64,000 nt of DNA from Harmonia axyridis. Taxonomy: Eukaryota > Arthropoda > Insecta > Coleoptera > Coccinellidae. Of this stretch, positions 1-9,884 are shown piece after piece. The notes under the pieces were generated by a model, which saw only the letters and a list, made by a program, of their open reading frames with translations, was not told where the DNA came from and ran no database searches. The stretch covers positions 22,546,001 to 22,610,000 of the forward strand of contig NC_059504.1 in assembly GCF_914767665.1 (NCBI RefSeq), given 5' to 3'. The position numbers and the translations under genes are program-made. Each line of letters begins with the position of its first letter. Position 1 is the first letter of the stretch.

Positions 1-863
1 AAACGTGTGCTTTAGATTTCTGCCGAGACACTTTTATTGCACGAGCTTTCAAGTGGAATTCATGGTTACTTGGATTCCAAAAAGTGGGTATTTATACGTG
101 ACCATTGAATCCATAATAATTCAAAATTAACAAAAAAAATCTAAATACATCAGCTTTATTCTCTAAAGGTGCAGACCAATTCATTGTTTATTTTCCGGTG
201 CTGAACTATTTGTAATAAGGACAAAATAACGCCTACTTTATGTACAAAATTCGAAATTTATATTGCTTGTTATTATTTTTTATGTTCCATAGTAAAATAT
301 GAATTGTAGATATTTCCATGAACAAATACATAACCTATGGATTTGTGTCCAAACTTTCAATTTATTATTTAGTATTCATGTTTGTTTTGTTTAATTGGTT
401 GTTTTCGAAATTATGTAGTTAACTGTTTAAATTAGAACAAATTTTACCTTATTCTTTTCAATTATATAACTGAAACAAGAAACAATTTTCGAGCATTATC
501 AATTTAAAATTATCTACAAACGGGGTGTGACTTTTTTTATTAATTACATGTAAGTACTTGAACAATAAACAATAATTCAAAAATTATTTGGTAATCTTAA
601 AACAATTAGAGATTCAATATTTTCGATCATTTATTATTGAAAGTCATTTAAAACACAACTTCATCATTGAATAAGTTCCATGTGTTCCAAATATCAATAA
701 AATATACAGGTGGTCAGCTTGATATAACCCCAGGATGAAATGAGTGAGTATTAAAAACTCCTGTATCTCTGTAACAAAGACAGTCAGAGCCAATTAATAA
801 CTAGAACCCCCTCGGTGTACTCTATTTGAGTTTCGTATTTCCGTTTCCCATTCAAACAGCCTG
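1..863. mobile_element. Long-inverted-repeat Tc1/mariner-like element, cut by window start
   Basis: The right end (about 690-863, ending in CCTG before TA) aligns by eye with the right arm of the element at 34301-35830; both share GACAGT, TATTTCCGTTT and a final AAACA-CCTG block. Bases 20-130 resemble the left-arm interior of that element, including a GAATCCATAAT block. So this looks like a related copy whose left end lies outside the window. No transposase reading frame was recognised in the middle. Confidence 0.55.
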
Positions 864-1993
864 TATGATAATAATATAAATGCATTATATTTTATTCTAT
901 TCTTGTTAAATATATTATATTCATTTATGTTTTCAACAAATATAATTAGGTTCCTTATATTTTTTTTCAAATTGAAGATTCTGTGGAAAAATCATTAACA
1001 CTTAAGATTGAGAAAACCTTTCTCTTGAGTGTGAATATTTTTTTGCGATTAACCATGTTTCACCAATGTTATTGTCATTTTCAGAAACTAGAGGTCGTTC
1101 TACATTCTGAAGATGATAAAATAATAACTGCATCTTGAGTAAGTACTGTTATAATATTATTAATAATTAATTCTTACGAAGGTATGTATAATGGAGACTC
1201 AAAATATTTTATCTTATTGTATTTTTTAATAAACGTGAATATCATTTTTTACGCTAAAAATATTGGTTGAAAATTCAAATAGTCAAATTATTTCTTTGAG
1301 AACTAGAGCAGTTACTTTTCCAGATACCATTCCTGCCCAGCACTGGCCAAACTGGCATAAGACGGTTTTACCAAACATGCCTTCGGCTACAAAGGCTTTA
1401 ATTTTATTTCTTCCTACATCGAAACACTCAAATATTTTCATTTGACCCTCAGTATACATTATTCACTGGATTGTCATTGAATAATGTACAATACTTAGAA
1501 CTTTGAGGGTTACCTTTCGATGGAAACTTCTACAAAAAGTTTACGTGAATGTTCCAAAAAACGCCTTAGGGATGGTTCGACCCATAAGATCCACGGGATC
1601 AACTTTCTTTCGTGAATTAAATATCAATTCAGTTAATAGATAAACACGAAGGTGATCGATGTGTACTTAAATTTTTCATCTCATTTCAGGCCATCGCAAT
1701 GAAATATTTAAAATTTTAGCTTTATTTGTAATTTGGATAAGGATTAAGAAAATTGAAAAAAGTACTATGTCAAAAAACTAATGACGTGAATTGGCAAATC
1801 GAACAAATTATGCATTATTCATGTAGTTCATTGACTCGATTTCATTCACGATATCTAATTAGCTTTTTATCGACTGAAAATGGTCGTCTAGAAATGAAAA
1901 TTTGATATGGAGAAAGAAAAAATCATATCATGCGAATACCAGAGGTTATTTAGCGTTATTTGTAGATTTTCAGCTATTTTAAATCGACAAATA
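864..1993. other. AT-rich stretch, nothing recognised
   Basis: Only short open frames occur, the longest about 60 codons without a convincing start. I see no protein similarity, terminal repeat or RNA gene. Confidence 0.5.
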
Positions 1994-2638
1994 CAAGGTG
2001 TCCCAAAGAAAGTTCATTAATTATGAAAATACACATTTGGGAATGTATTTCCTAAAAATAAATGTCTACTCTTTCGTTCACGACATTCATTTTATCTACA
2101 AAAAAAGTCCATGTGGCGACTAGGCAACTATTCTCCTTGATGGCTCTCATTTTATGGCAAATATTCTGTTTTGATTAGACCAGGGAAGTTGATTTACCAA
2201 CGTGAATTTTAGATTTAAAGAAAAAATCCCACAGGTAAAATTCTATAGGCGTTGAATCAGGTATTGGGGGGGTCAATGAATGTCACCTTTCCTAGAGATT
2301 CATTTGCCTGTCAAGAACTCGTGACAGAAAAACATTGGACATGTGTAGAAATGCTCCATCCTGCTGGAACCATGTTCTTTGGTTATAGCACGGGAAATTC
2401 TGCAGTTTGGCCCATCATATAATTGATGAAAACCTCGAATATTGAGGAAATGTCTTCGTGCTATAGTCGCAGAATTACCATTTTTGAAAAATTCGCACAA
2501 CGCACGATTCGCTCCCAAGAAAACCCCAAGCCACTTAATTCCCAAGAGTCAGGCTTCCGATAGATTCACCTCTTGTGCATCCGAGTCGTTGCGTTCACGC
2601 AGTCATTTAAAAATAAGGTTTTTTTTTGAGACACTTTG
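1994..2638 (-). pseudogene. Decayed Tc1/mariner-like element with transposase N-terminal remnant
   Basis: The ends form an imperfect inverted repeat: CAAGGTGTCCCAAAGAAA at 1994 against CAAAGTGTCTCAAAAAAA read inward from 2638, each next to TA. On the minus strand about 2400-2521 encodes a helix-turn-helix-like stretch containing ALCEFFKNGNSATIARRHF. That resembles the N-terminal domain (DUF4817 type, from memory) of insect Tc1/mariner-superfamily transposases. The frame breaks soon after, and none of the catalytic D/E region is present in the 645 bp. It is therefore a deleted copy unable to make transposase. The family name is from memory; the inverted ends are seen directly. Confidence 0.55.
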
Positions 2639-3043
2639 TATTCCAATTTTGAAAATGAAAACAAAAGTAAATGAACAAAAAGGCAAATACGTAGAGTTTA
2701 TGGTTTTAATTGTGATGAAAGGTGTCTTTAGTTTATCGTATTTTTCTCAAGAATTGTCCCTTTTTTTGTTATTACAAATTTTTATTTTGATAATTTTATT
2801 GAGGTTAAGAGAAAGTAGTGTTATGGATTATTTTTACTCAAAAAATTGTAGTCGTTAAGAATTGAATTCAAGAATTTTTTTCAAGATGAGTGATTTTATT
2901 GTTTGATTGTTATATAATTTTTTAATTTTAATTAAGAGTAGGTTAGATAGGTTGTTGATTCTACAGAATTTTTTGTGAACCGAACTAAGAACGAGTTTCT
3001 TATATTTTTTTATTATATTGAAAAGTCAAATTTTTTTTTAATA
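2639..3043. other. AT-rich spacer
   Basis: T-rich sequence between two elements. A plus-strand open frame at 2442-2858 lies mostly antisense to the Tc1-like remnant and has no recognisable domain. Nothing else is supported here. Confidence 0.5.
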
Positions 3044-4329
3044 TCAGGTGTGTGAATAAGTCTTTCCCGTTTTTTGTAAGAGATGGCGCCACCAATACTG
3101 TGCGAGTATTTAATGGTTACATATGTCATAATCAAAGCTTATTCATCTGTCAACAATTCCACACTAACACATTAGTTGAAATTTTTTCGCATCATAAATT
3201 TTTGAAATCGTGAAAATGTCGAAATTTGAGCCGAGTCGACGTCATTTGCGGGAAGTTTCACTTTATTGGTTCAATTTGAAGAAATCTGCTGCCGAGGCGC
3301 ATCGGTTGCTTCAGGAAGCTTATGGAGAAGGTTGTGTCGATGATTCAAGTGTTCGCGGATGGTTTCGACGCTTCAAAAGTGGCGATTTCGACGTGGAAGA
3401 CAAGGAGCGTTCCGGGCGGCCGCAAATCTTTGAAGATCAAGAATTTGCGACTTTGCTTGATGAAGATTCGTGTCAAACGCAAGAAGAACTTGCTGAAGCA
3501 TTGGGAGTTGACCGAACAACCATTTCCAAGCGTTTGAAAGCCATGGGAATGATCCAAAAGCAAGGAAATTGGGTGCCGTACGAACTGAAGCTGAGAGACG
3601 TCGAACGGCGTTTTTTCACTTGCGAACAGCTGCTTCAGCGACATAAAAGAAAGGGTTTTCTGCATCGTATCGTGACTGGCGATGAAAAGTGGATCCGTTA
3701 CGATAATCAGAAGCGAAGAAAATCATGGGGACTACCCGGCCATGCATCATCATCGACGGCCAAGCCAAATATTCATGGCGCCAAGCTCATGCTCTGTATA
3801 TGGTGGGACCAGCTAGGTGTGGTTTACTATGAGCTTCTGAAACCGAATGAAAGGATCACAGGCGAGGTCTATCGACGACAATTGATGCGTTTGAGCCGCG
3901 CACTGCGAGAAAAACGGCCACAATACTCCGACAGGCACGACAAAGTTATTTTGCAACATGACAATGCTTGCCCACATGTCGCACAGCCGGTGAAAACATA
4001 CTTAGAAACGCTCAAATGGGAAGTCCTACCCCACCCGCCGTATAGTCCAGACATTGCTCCGTCTGATTACCATCTCTTCAGATCGATGACGCATGGCCTG
4101 GCTGACCAGCACTTCCATTCCTACGAGGAAGCCAAAAAATGGGTGGATGACTGGATAGAGGCCCAACCGGTCGAATTTTTTCGCAACGGGATTCGTATGT
4201 TGCCAGAAAGATGGGGAAAAGTTGTAGCTAGCGATGGCCAATACTTTCAATAATTCATTTGTAACTATTTTTTCACAATAAAGGCTCAAAATTTGAAAAA
4301 AAACGGGAAAGACTCATTCACACACCTTA
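3044..4329 (+). mobile_element. Complete mariner element with TA target duplication
   Basis: A 1286-bp element. Its inverted repeats of about 32 bp differ at two positions: TCAGGTGTGTGAATAAGTC at the left and TAAGGTGTGTGAATGAGTC read inward from the right, both continuing through TTTCCCGTTTTTT. TA dinucleotides flank it at 3042-3043 and 4330-4331. It contains one intronless transposase and an AATAAA signal at about 4276. Length, end structure and a single open gene are those of an autonomous mariner. Confidence 0.95.
3216..4253 (+). CDS. Mariner transposase, full length (D,D34D)
   Basis: Cut-and-paste transposase that binds the element's inverted repeats and moves the DNA into TA sites, acting in the nucleus. 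ATG at 3216 gives 345 residues, the usual mariner length; upstream in-frame extension would need GTG at 3210. The N-terminal half holds the paired helix-turn-helix DNA-binding region, followed by WVPYEL. The three catalytic aspartates fall at residues 156 (VTGDEKW), 249 (LQHDNACPH) and 284 (YSPDIAPSDYHLF), with exactly 34 residues between the last two. That spacing and numbering match Mos1. Overall wording is closest to the mauritiana-type subfamily as I remember it; subfamily assignment is inference. No stop or frameshift is present, so it could be functional. The decayed copy at 60.75-61.5 kb is a relative, not a recent duplicate. Confidence 0.96.
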   Translation: MSKFEPSRRHLREVSLYWFNLKKSAAEAHRLLQEAYGEGCVDDSSVRGWFRRFKSGDFDVEDKERSGRPQIFEDQEFATLLDEDSCQTQEELAEALGVDRTTISKRLKAMGMIQKQGNWVPYELKLRDVERRFFTCEQLLQRHKRKGFLHRIVTGDEKWIRYDNQKRRKSWGLPGHASSSTAKPNIHGAKLMLCIWWDQLGVVYYELLKPNERITGEVYRRQLMRLSRALREKRPQYSDRHDKVILQHDNACPHVAQPVKTYLETLKWEVLPHPPYSPDIAPSDYHLFRSMTHGLADQHFHSYEEAKKWVDDWIEAQPVEFFRNGIRMLPERWGKVVASDGQYFQ

Positions 4330-4374
4330 TAGGATCTTCATATTAAATTTGAAATCACAATTTATACTATTCTA

Positions 4375-4486
4375 AATTATAAAACAATAGTCGATCCATA
4401 ACAGTAGCTATGCTAAACTCCGCTGATATGTATTTTTTCCTTTAATAAAGGCAATTTATTATTATTATTTTATTATTATTATGTAA
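4375..4486 (+). repeat. LINE-type 3' tail fragment
   Basis: A short stretch ends in AATAAAGGCAATTTATTATT followed by an imperfect (ATT)n run. This resembles the 3' ends of the LINEs at 49.9 and 55.0 kb, which also finish in TTA repeats. No coding part remains. Confidence 0.4.
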
Positions 4487-4539
4487 AAGGTTCCTAACTT
4501 TTGTTGAAAAATTTAATTAAATGTAGGGAATTGTATAAA

Positions 4540-4965
4540 ATGACTTCACTCTCATCTTGATAACAATCGCAGAAAAATTAAAATTACAAGAGACAACAAA
4601 ATTTATGAACAAAATATAAAATTCATTTCATATGTTATAATCCTTCAGCGGAATACTACAAAAAAAGTTCATGAGGTGAAAATGGGAATGACCTCTGAAA
4701 TAATATCACCCTGTTGCTTGTTACAATTACTCGATTTACTTGACGATTTGAATCCTAAAACGTAACCTTTATTTCAAATTTGATCTTAATTTAATATCTC
4801 TAAAACTGACAGAGTTATGAAGAAAATATCTTTAAACTTTAACGCTTCAGTTCGGTAACGAAGTTTTTGCTGACTGATGTTTATGCAGAAAAAAACCTTT
4901 ATTTTGACCTGAAAAATACGCACCTGAAATCTTGATATCAAATTTCGAAAAAAGTATTTTTTGCT
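4540..4965 (+). repeat. Fold-back family F1, single-arm copy
   Basis: Bases 4540-4965 align by eye with 6840-7290. Shared landmarks include AAAAAAAGTTCATGAGG, CTTGTTACAATTACTC, TTTATTTCAAATTTGAT and TATTTTGACCTGAA. It lacks a recognisable outer terminus, so it looks like a truncated right arm. Confidence 0.6.
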
Positions 4966-5529
4966 CTTCTATTTGTCTCTGCGTCCATTTCGACCTTTAG
5001 GAATATATTTTCAAAGGGTTATCAACATGCCCACTTGAAAATACAATTTCGGTTAATTTACAGAGGTTGCAATTATGAAATAATCATTTTTATGGTCATT
5101 TTCCTGGGAGATATTCATTCGGATGACAAACTCTGGAGCTGACGATGTTGTAAGAGTACACAGTAGATATAACGTTGTTAAACTCGAACCGCTTATGCAC
5201 ATATTCGGCTAAAGATTATACATATGTGAAAGTAAACAGCAGTTCAAGTTATTATATTTGTCAATGTAATGAGAAGGTATCAATGTTTACATTGAAAAAT
5301 TAAACAAAGATGTTATCACCGATATGAGAGAACCCTAATTGTTTTTATGGGTAACTTAGCAGGTACTTGGGATCTCTATTCATTCAATTTGCTTATTGAT
5401 GTGGTAGTTTTTTGAGGCATTTTGTTTGAAAGTATGTATGTAGTTCTTTTTGATGTATTAGTCTCAAATATACTACTCTCCAAAAGGGAGGGAACTCTGA
5501 ATTTTTCGAATAACACGGGTACAGGCCGA

Positions 5530-5930
5530 GTCTTTGACTTGTACATATATTTCTGAGGTCAAAAGAAACACTTTTTCCTTAACCATTTCTTTCGATTCAG
5601 CTCAGTTGAAAAGATACAGGCTATTGAAAATCCATAAAAAAAAGATTTTTCGGTTATATTATATATTATAATGGTTTTATCGAAGGCAATGATTTTTTGG
5701 AATATAGTTTTTAGTTCATATTCAAATTTTTCATTTTCTGCATAATGACTATTATTATATTCCATAAAAATGCCAGAAATTTGAAGAACTTAAATTGAAT
5801 TAAAAGTAATTTGAACGTTCATTGAAGAATATTTGATCTTTTTTTTTTTTCTCCTATCATGGGCCGTTTTCGACTAATTAGATCTTGAAAAAATTTCTGT
5901 GTAGTACTAAAAATTGGGTACTTTGGCTAA
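5530..5930 (+). repeat. Dispersed repeat family F3
   Basis: The stretch with TTGAAAAGATACAGG, ATCGAAGGCAATGATTTTTTGG and TTCCATAAAAATGCCAG recurs in diverged form at about 32660-32960 (same strand) and 62440-62710 (opposite strand). It is probably one arm of a non-autonomous fold-back element. Ends are not resolved. Confidence 0.5.
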
Positions 5931-6229
5931 ATGCAACTATTTTGAAAAGACACAGAAATGAATATTTGCTATTGTCACGAATCAAATTTTTGCTTTATTT
6001 TTCATTTCCACAAATTATTTTGTCTTCGAATATTATTTTAACTTTTTACGATATATTATATATTAAAACTGAAAAATTCTTTCAAATTACATGACTTTTA
6101 TACATAAATAAAGAATATTTTTTGCTTGTTGTAAAACACATAATTAAAAAAACGACAATAACTCAAGAAATCTTTTCTATTATGATAAAATGTGCAGTTG
6201 TATGTTTTTTTCAATAATTTATTTCCTTG

Positions 6230-6328
6230 TTGCTCGGGTCACCGCTTATAAAAACTCAAAGTTAAGCAACAATTAAGACGGCGGATGTTCAAACAGCTTG
6301 ATCCGAGATGTACCCAGAATACTGTGTA
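6230..6328 (+). pseudogene. 5S rRNA-like fragment (pseudogene or 5S-derived SINE head)
   Basis: AAGTTAAGCAAC at 6259-6270 is identical to the A-box region of animal 5S rRNA genes. It is preceded by a TCACCG stretch and followed about 25 bp later by CTTGATCCGAGATGTACCCAG, which resembles the C-box region (consensus roughly TTGGATGGGTGACC). Spacing fits a 5S internal promoter with substitutions and a small insertion. It is too diverged to be a working gene. Confidence 0.4.
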
Positions 6329-6502
6329 CTTTTGAAGTCCACGGACCTGTGAATTTAATTAGAAACAAAATAAAAATGTTGTTGTTTTTTAAATTTTTTT
6401 TCAAACCTTTTTCGAAAAATTGCCGTAAAACCATAATTTATTAATGAAACTGTATGAAGAGATTTGTACCAAAACTTTTGAGACATACGTTATTTCTAAA
6501 TA

Positions 6503-7298
6503 CAGGGTGTTCCAAAATTCAGTATCATTATTTCAAGTGATTTTCAGGTCAAAATTAGACTTTTTATCTCCATAAGTGTAAGTTCCACAAACGCCTCGTT
6601 ACCGAACTACAGAGCGTTAAATTTTCTAGATGTTTTTAGTATTTTCTTCATAACTCTTTCAGTTTTTGAGATATCAAGATCAAATTTGAAATATAGGTTC
6701 GTTAGGTTTATTATTTTTCTAGGGAGCTTTAATTCAGATCACAAACCAAATACGTCGATTTTTTTGTTTTTATTAAGATAATGGGACCCTTTTGATAAAA
6801 ATTTTAATTCAATGGAGCGAATTGAAAAAAATATTTCACTTTTTTCTCGAAAGGGATCGGAGATGCGTAAAAATTACAGAAGACGAAAAATGTATGAACA
6901 AAATATATAATTCATTCCATATGTTGGAATCCACCAGCGCCGTACTTCAAAAAAAGTTCATGAGGCGAAAAAGGAAATGACCCCTGAAAAAATATCTCCC
7001 TGTAGCTTGTTACAATTACTCAGTCAGTTTTATGCGTGAAAAAGGGCTTGATCCCCGAAAAATATTTCTCTTGTTAAAATCACTCGGCATACTGGTTGAT
7101 GTAAGCCTTGAAACGTAATCTATATTTCATATTTGATTTCAATATCTCAATAACTGAAAGAGCAATGAAGAAATAACTAAAAAAAGCATGAAACTTTAAC
7201 GCACTGTAGTTCGAACACATGTTTATGAAAGAAGAAGTCTTATTTTGACCTGAATAATACGCCCCTGAACTTTTTATACTAAATTTAGAAACACCCTC
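6503..7298. mobile_element. Fold-back element F1 with TA-flanked inverted arms
   Basis: The left end CAGGGTGTTCCAAAATTCAG and the right end, read inward as GAGGGTGTTTCTAAATTTAG, begin long imperfect inverted arms. The left arm is about 6503-6745 and the right about 7080-7298. Shared inner words include GATATCAAGATCAAATTTGA and its complement. TA lies outside both ends. There is no transposase fragment. A partial second copy is at 4540-4965. Confidence 0.65.
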
Positions 7299-8469
7299 TA
7301 TATTTTAGAACCTACTAGTTTAATTGGAATATTTCATATATGTAGTTCAGAAGTAAATTTTACCATTCGAAATGAAACAGGAATTGACCTAATACCATAA
7401 AAAACTTTTTCATGGTTTTTAGAATCGAGAATAGATTATTATGTACTCTCATATTAGTAAACTCTGTATCATAACAAATTATTATGTTTTTTCTTCAGTG
7501 CAATAACTGTTGAACAAGACCCAAATTTTCGTTATCGTTCTAATTTCTGATATATTTTTATTCACATTGCACAACCAGAAGCAATGACTCACCCCTCTAT
7601 AACCTATATTTATAATGGTTATATGAATATTATGTATAATACTGGGAATATAAGGAGATGTTGTATATCTCGTCGATTGATTTTCTAAATTGCAATATCA
7701 CTCCAAAGCACACATTGCTATTTTCATCAACTTGTTGCATAAATCACAGAAATGGCGGTGATGAGTTTCTCTGACCCAGTTAATCCTTCGTGTAGCCCAA
7801 AATACCTATGGTGATTAATAAAACCTTTATTTTGAGTTCATTCACATCTGAATCTATCCCTGGAGCTAAGTCAACACATCATTATTTCAGAGATGTTAGC
7901 AGTGCAGTAAATAGCCTATCATCAATATTCAGGGGAGATTTTCTATTTAATGAATATCATCATACAGTGAAGCGTTCTCAATTCCCTATATTTGTGCGCT
8001 CGTTCCCTAAATATATCGTTTTATGAATTCTGCACAAAATCGGCCAATTTTCGAATTTTGAGCCGGGCATGGATTGAAACTATAATAGTAATAATAATAG
8101 TAAAGTTCGACTCACTGATGACAAATTTTGAGTCGAATTCAATTTTTTCTATTCGTTCTAATTTTTTATATTCTACCTCATTTTTTCGTTCTTCTATATC
8201 GCTCTTTTCAGATTTTACCTGCAGATTCCAGTCTTCTGAATGGTCACAATTGTAAGCTTTGGGTAGATTTTGAAGTGTTATCACGCTACGTATATTCTTC
8301 GAAAATAAGCACACTGCTTTGATATTTCATTGCATCAGGCTTAATTTAGTTTGAAAAAGGCATCATATTCAAGCCATAAAAAAAAATCATAAATTCCAAA
8401 AAAGGGAAATGTCGATATTTGTACTAATTTTCATGAACATGATTCTTGAAATTTTCGTGAAGGATCCTG
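7299..8469. other. No recognisable gene
   Basis: Several open frames of 60-97 codons overlap on both strands at 7.8-8.3 kb, but none shows a known motif or codon pattern. They mirror one another in opposite frames, which points to chance. Confidence 0.4.
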
Positions 8470-9846
8470 AATATATTAAAGGACATGCAAAAATTGTAAA
8501 TAAGGAATTGTTAAGGGATTGGTTTTAAATTGGATTGAAGATTATTCGAGTTTCAGATATAACAGAACAAAAATAGAGAATAGGTGTTCAGAAAAAATTG
8601 ACAGTAGGTTAGGTGTACCGCAGGGTAGCATTCTGGGTCCTCTGCTTCTTATAGTTTATGTCAATGATTTAGATACAGTGTTGAAGAAGTCATTTGTTAA
8701 TTTGTTTGCTGATGACACAGTTTTATGTGTGGTAGGAAGGAACTTTTTGGAGATGACTACTTTCAAAACAAAATGTATCGTTTTAGGTTCAAAATCAGAT
8801 TGTAAAAAATTTTTTCGGCAACCGTCCGGGAAGTGCTCACTTCCCGGACGCTTTTTCTCTGAGAAAGTAGCATTTCCCGGCCTAGTCCGGAAAGTACGTA
8901 CTTCCCGGACTAGGCCGGAAAAGAATCATAGAATCCATAGCAACCGAGATAACGGATGACAGTTCATATGAAATTAGTTGTCAAAAATTTGCATGTTTTT
9001 TGATCGCAATCGCAATAAAATATGTAAAGCAGCAGCGATAGTGTTATTTTACATGGTTGCCGCAAAAATATTGTACGCAACACGCCCGAAAATGTTTTTT
9101 TTGGACTCACAAACTTCCAGGACTCGCTTATGCTCGTCCTGGAATTTTGTCTATTCGTCCAAAAAAACCTATTTTCCGGACTTGTTACGTAAATTACTAT
9201 TCTGAATCGAATTTGAGAGTATGTATTAATGAAGTGAATATAGAATATGTCTCAGAGATTAAATATCTGAGTGTTGTATTGGATCCGCAGTTGAGTTTTT
9301 CTCTGCATATTTACTATATGTGCAGTAAATTAGGGAAGAAGAATTCATTTTTTGCTCGTATTTCTGCCTTTTTGTCGGAGAGGACAAGGAGACAGGTCTT
9401 CAATACAATCATTTTGCCCCATTTTAATTATTGTTCTGCACTGCTGAGATCATGTACACAAGGAGATATAACTAGACTTCAAGTTCAAGAGAATAATCCT
9501 AAGATGCAGTAAGTTCACGCCTGTAGTAGTCATGTATAATGAATTGAACTAGTTACCTGTGGAAAAATATATCAAAAAGGCCAATCTAACCCTAATTCAC
9601 AAGATAGAGCATGATCTTGTACCACGATATCTGAAAGATTTCTCAGAAAGAAGAGGACATTTTTATGACTACAATATTCGGTCAGCAAAAAACTTCAATA
9701 TCTACACAGTGAGAACAACTTCTTCACAGAAGTCCTTGTTCTATGATGATGTTCGTTTGTATAATGGTCTCCCAGAGAGAATTAAGACGGCACCATCTTT
9801 GGGTGCATTCTGCGGAAGATTAAATGGCCACTTGAGAGAAATGTGA
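8470..9846 (+). pseudogene. Non-LTR retrotransposon ORF2 fragment (RT and C-terminus), interrupted
   Basis: The remains of a reverse transcriptase that would copy LINE RNA at a genomic nick. The palm is visible as LGVPQGSILGPLLLIVYVND and FADDTVLC (8600-8735), with the catalytic FADD intact. After a foreign insert (about 8807-9198) the thumb and C-terminal part resume, with EIKYLSVVLDPQLSFSLHIY and FNYCSALLRSC at 9250-9450. A further frame then contains KSLFYDDVRLYNGLPERIK up to the stop at 9846. The endonuclease and fingers are missing and frames shift at least twice, so the element is dead and 5'-truncated. FADD and the ending suggest the CR1/Jockey group; the clade is inference. Confidence 0.8.
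8807..9198. mobile_element. GC-rich palindrome-packed insert in the LINE
   Basis: About 390 bp separate two parts of one RT reading frame. It contains a perfect 13-bp-arm palindrome at 8823-8850 (CGTCCGGGAAGTG plus complement), a second of at least 17-bp arms with one mismatch at 8881-8914, and a third at 9117-9142 (CCAGGAC/GTCCTGG). A TTCCCGGAC-like word recurs about seven times in both orientations. The outer ends look like an imperfect inverted repeat (GGCAACCGTCCGGGAA against GTAACAAGTCCGGAAA). No protein was recognised. It is probably a miniature element; the family is unknown to me. Confidence 0.6.
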
Positions 9847-9884
9847 ATAATTGTTGTCAATAATATCTGAATACCAGGAAAACT

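Noticed and set aside
2442..2858. 138-codon plus-strand open frame
   Set aside because: It lies antisense to the Tc1-like remnant, has a T-rich low-complexity C-terminal half and no domain.
8021..8314. 97-codon minus-strand open frame and overlapping plus-strand frames
   Set aside because: Mutually antisense frames of similar length without motifs; chance openness is the simpler explanation.
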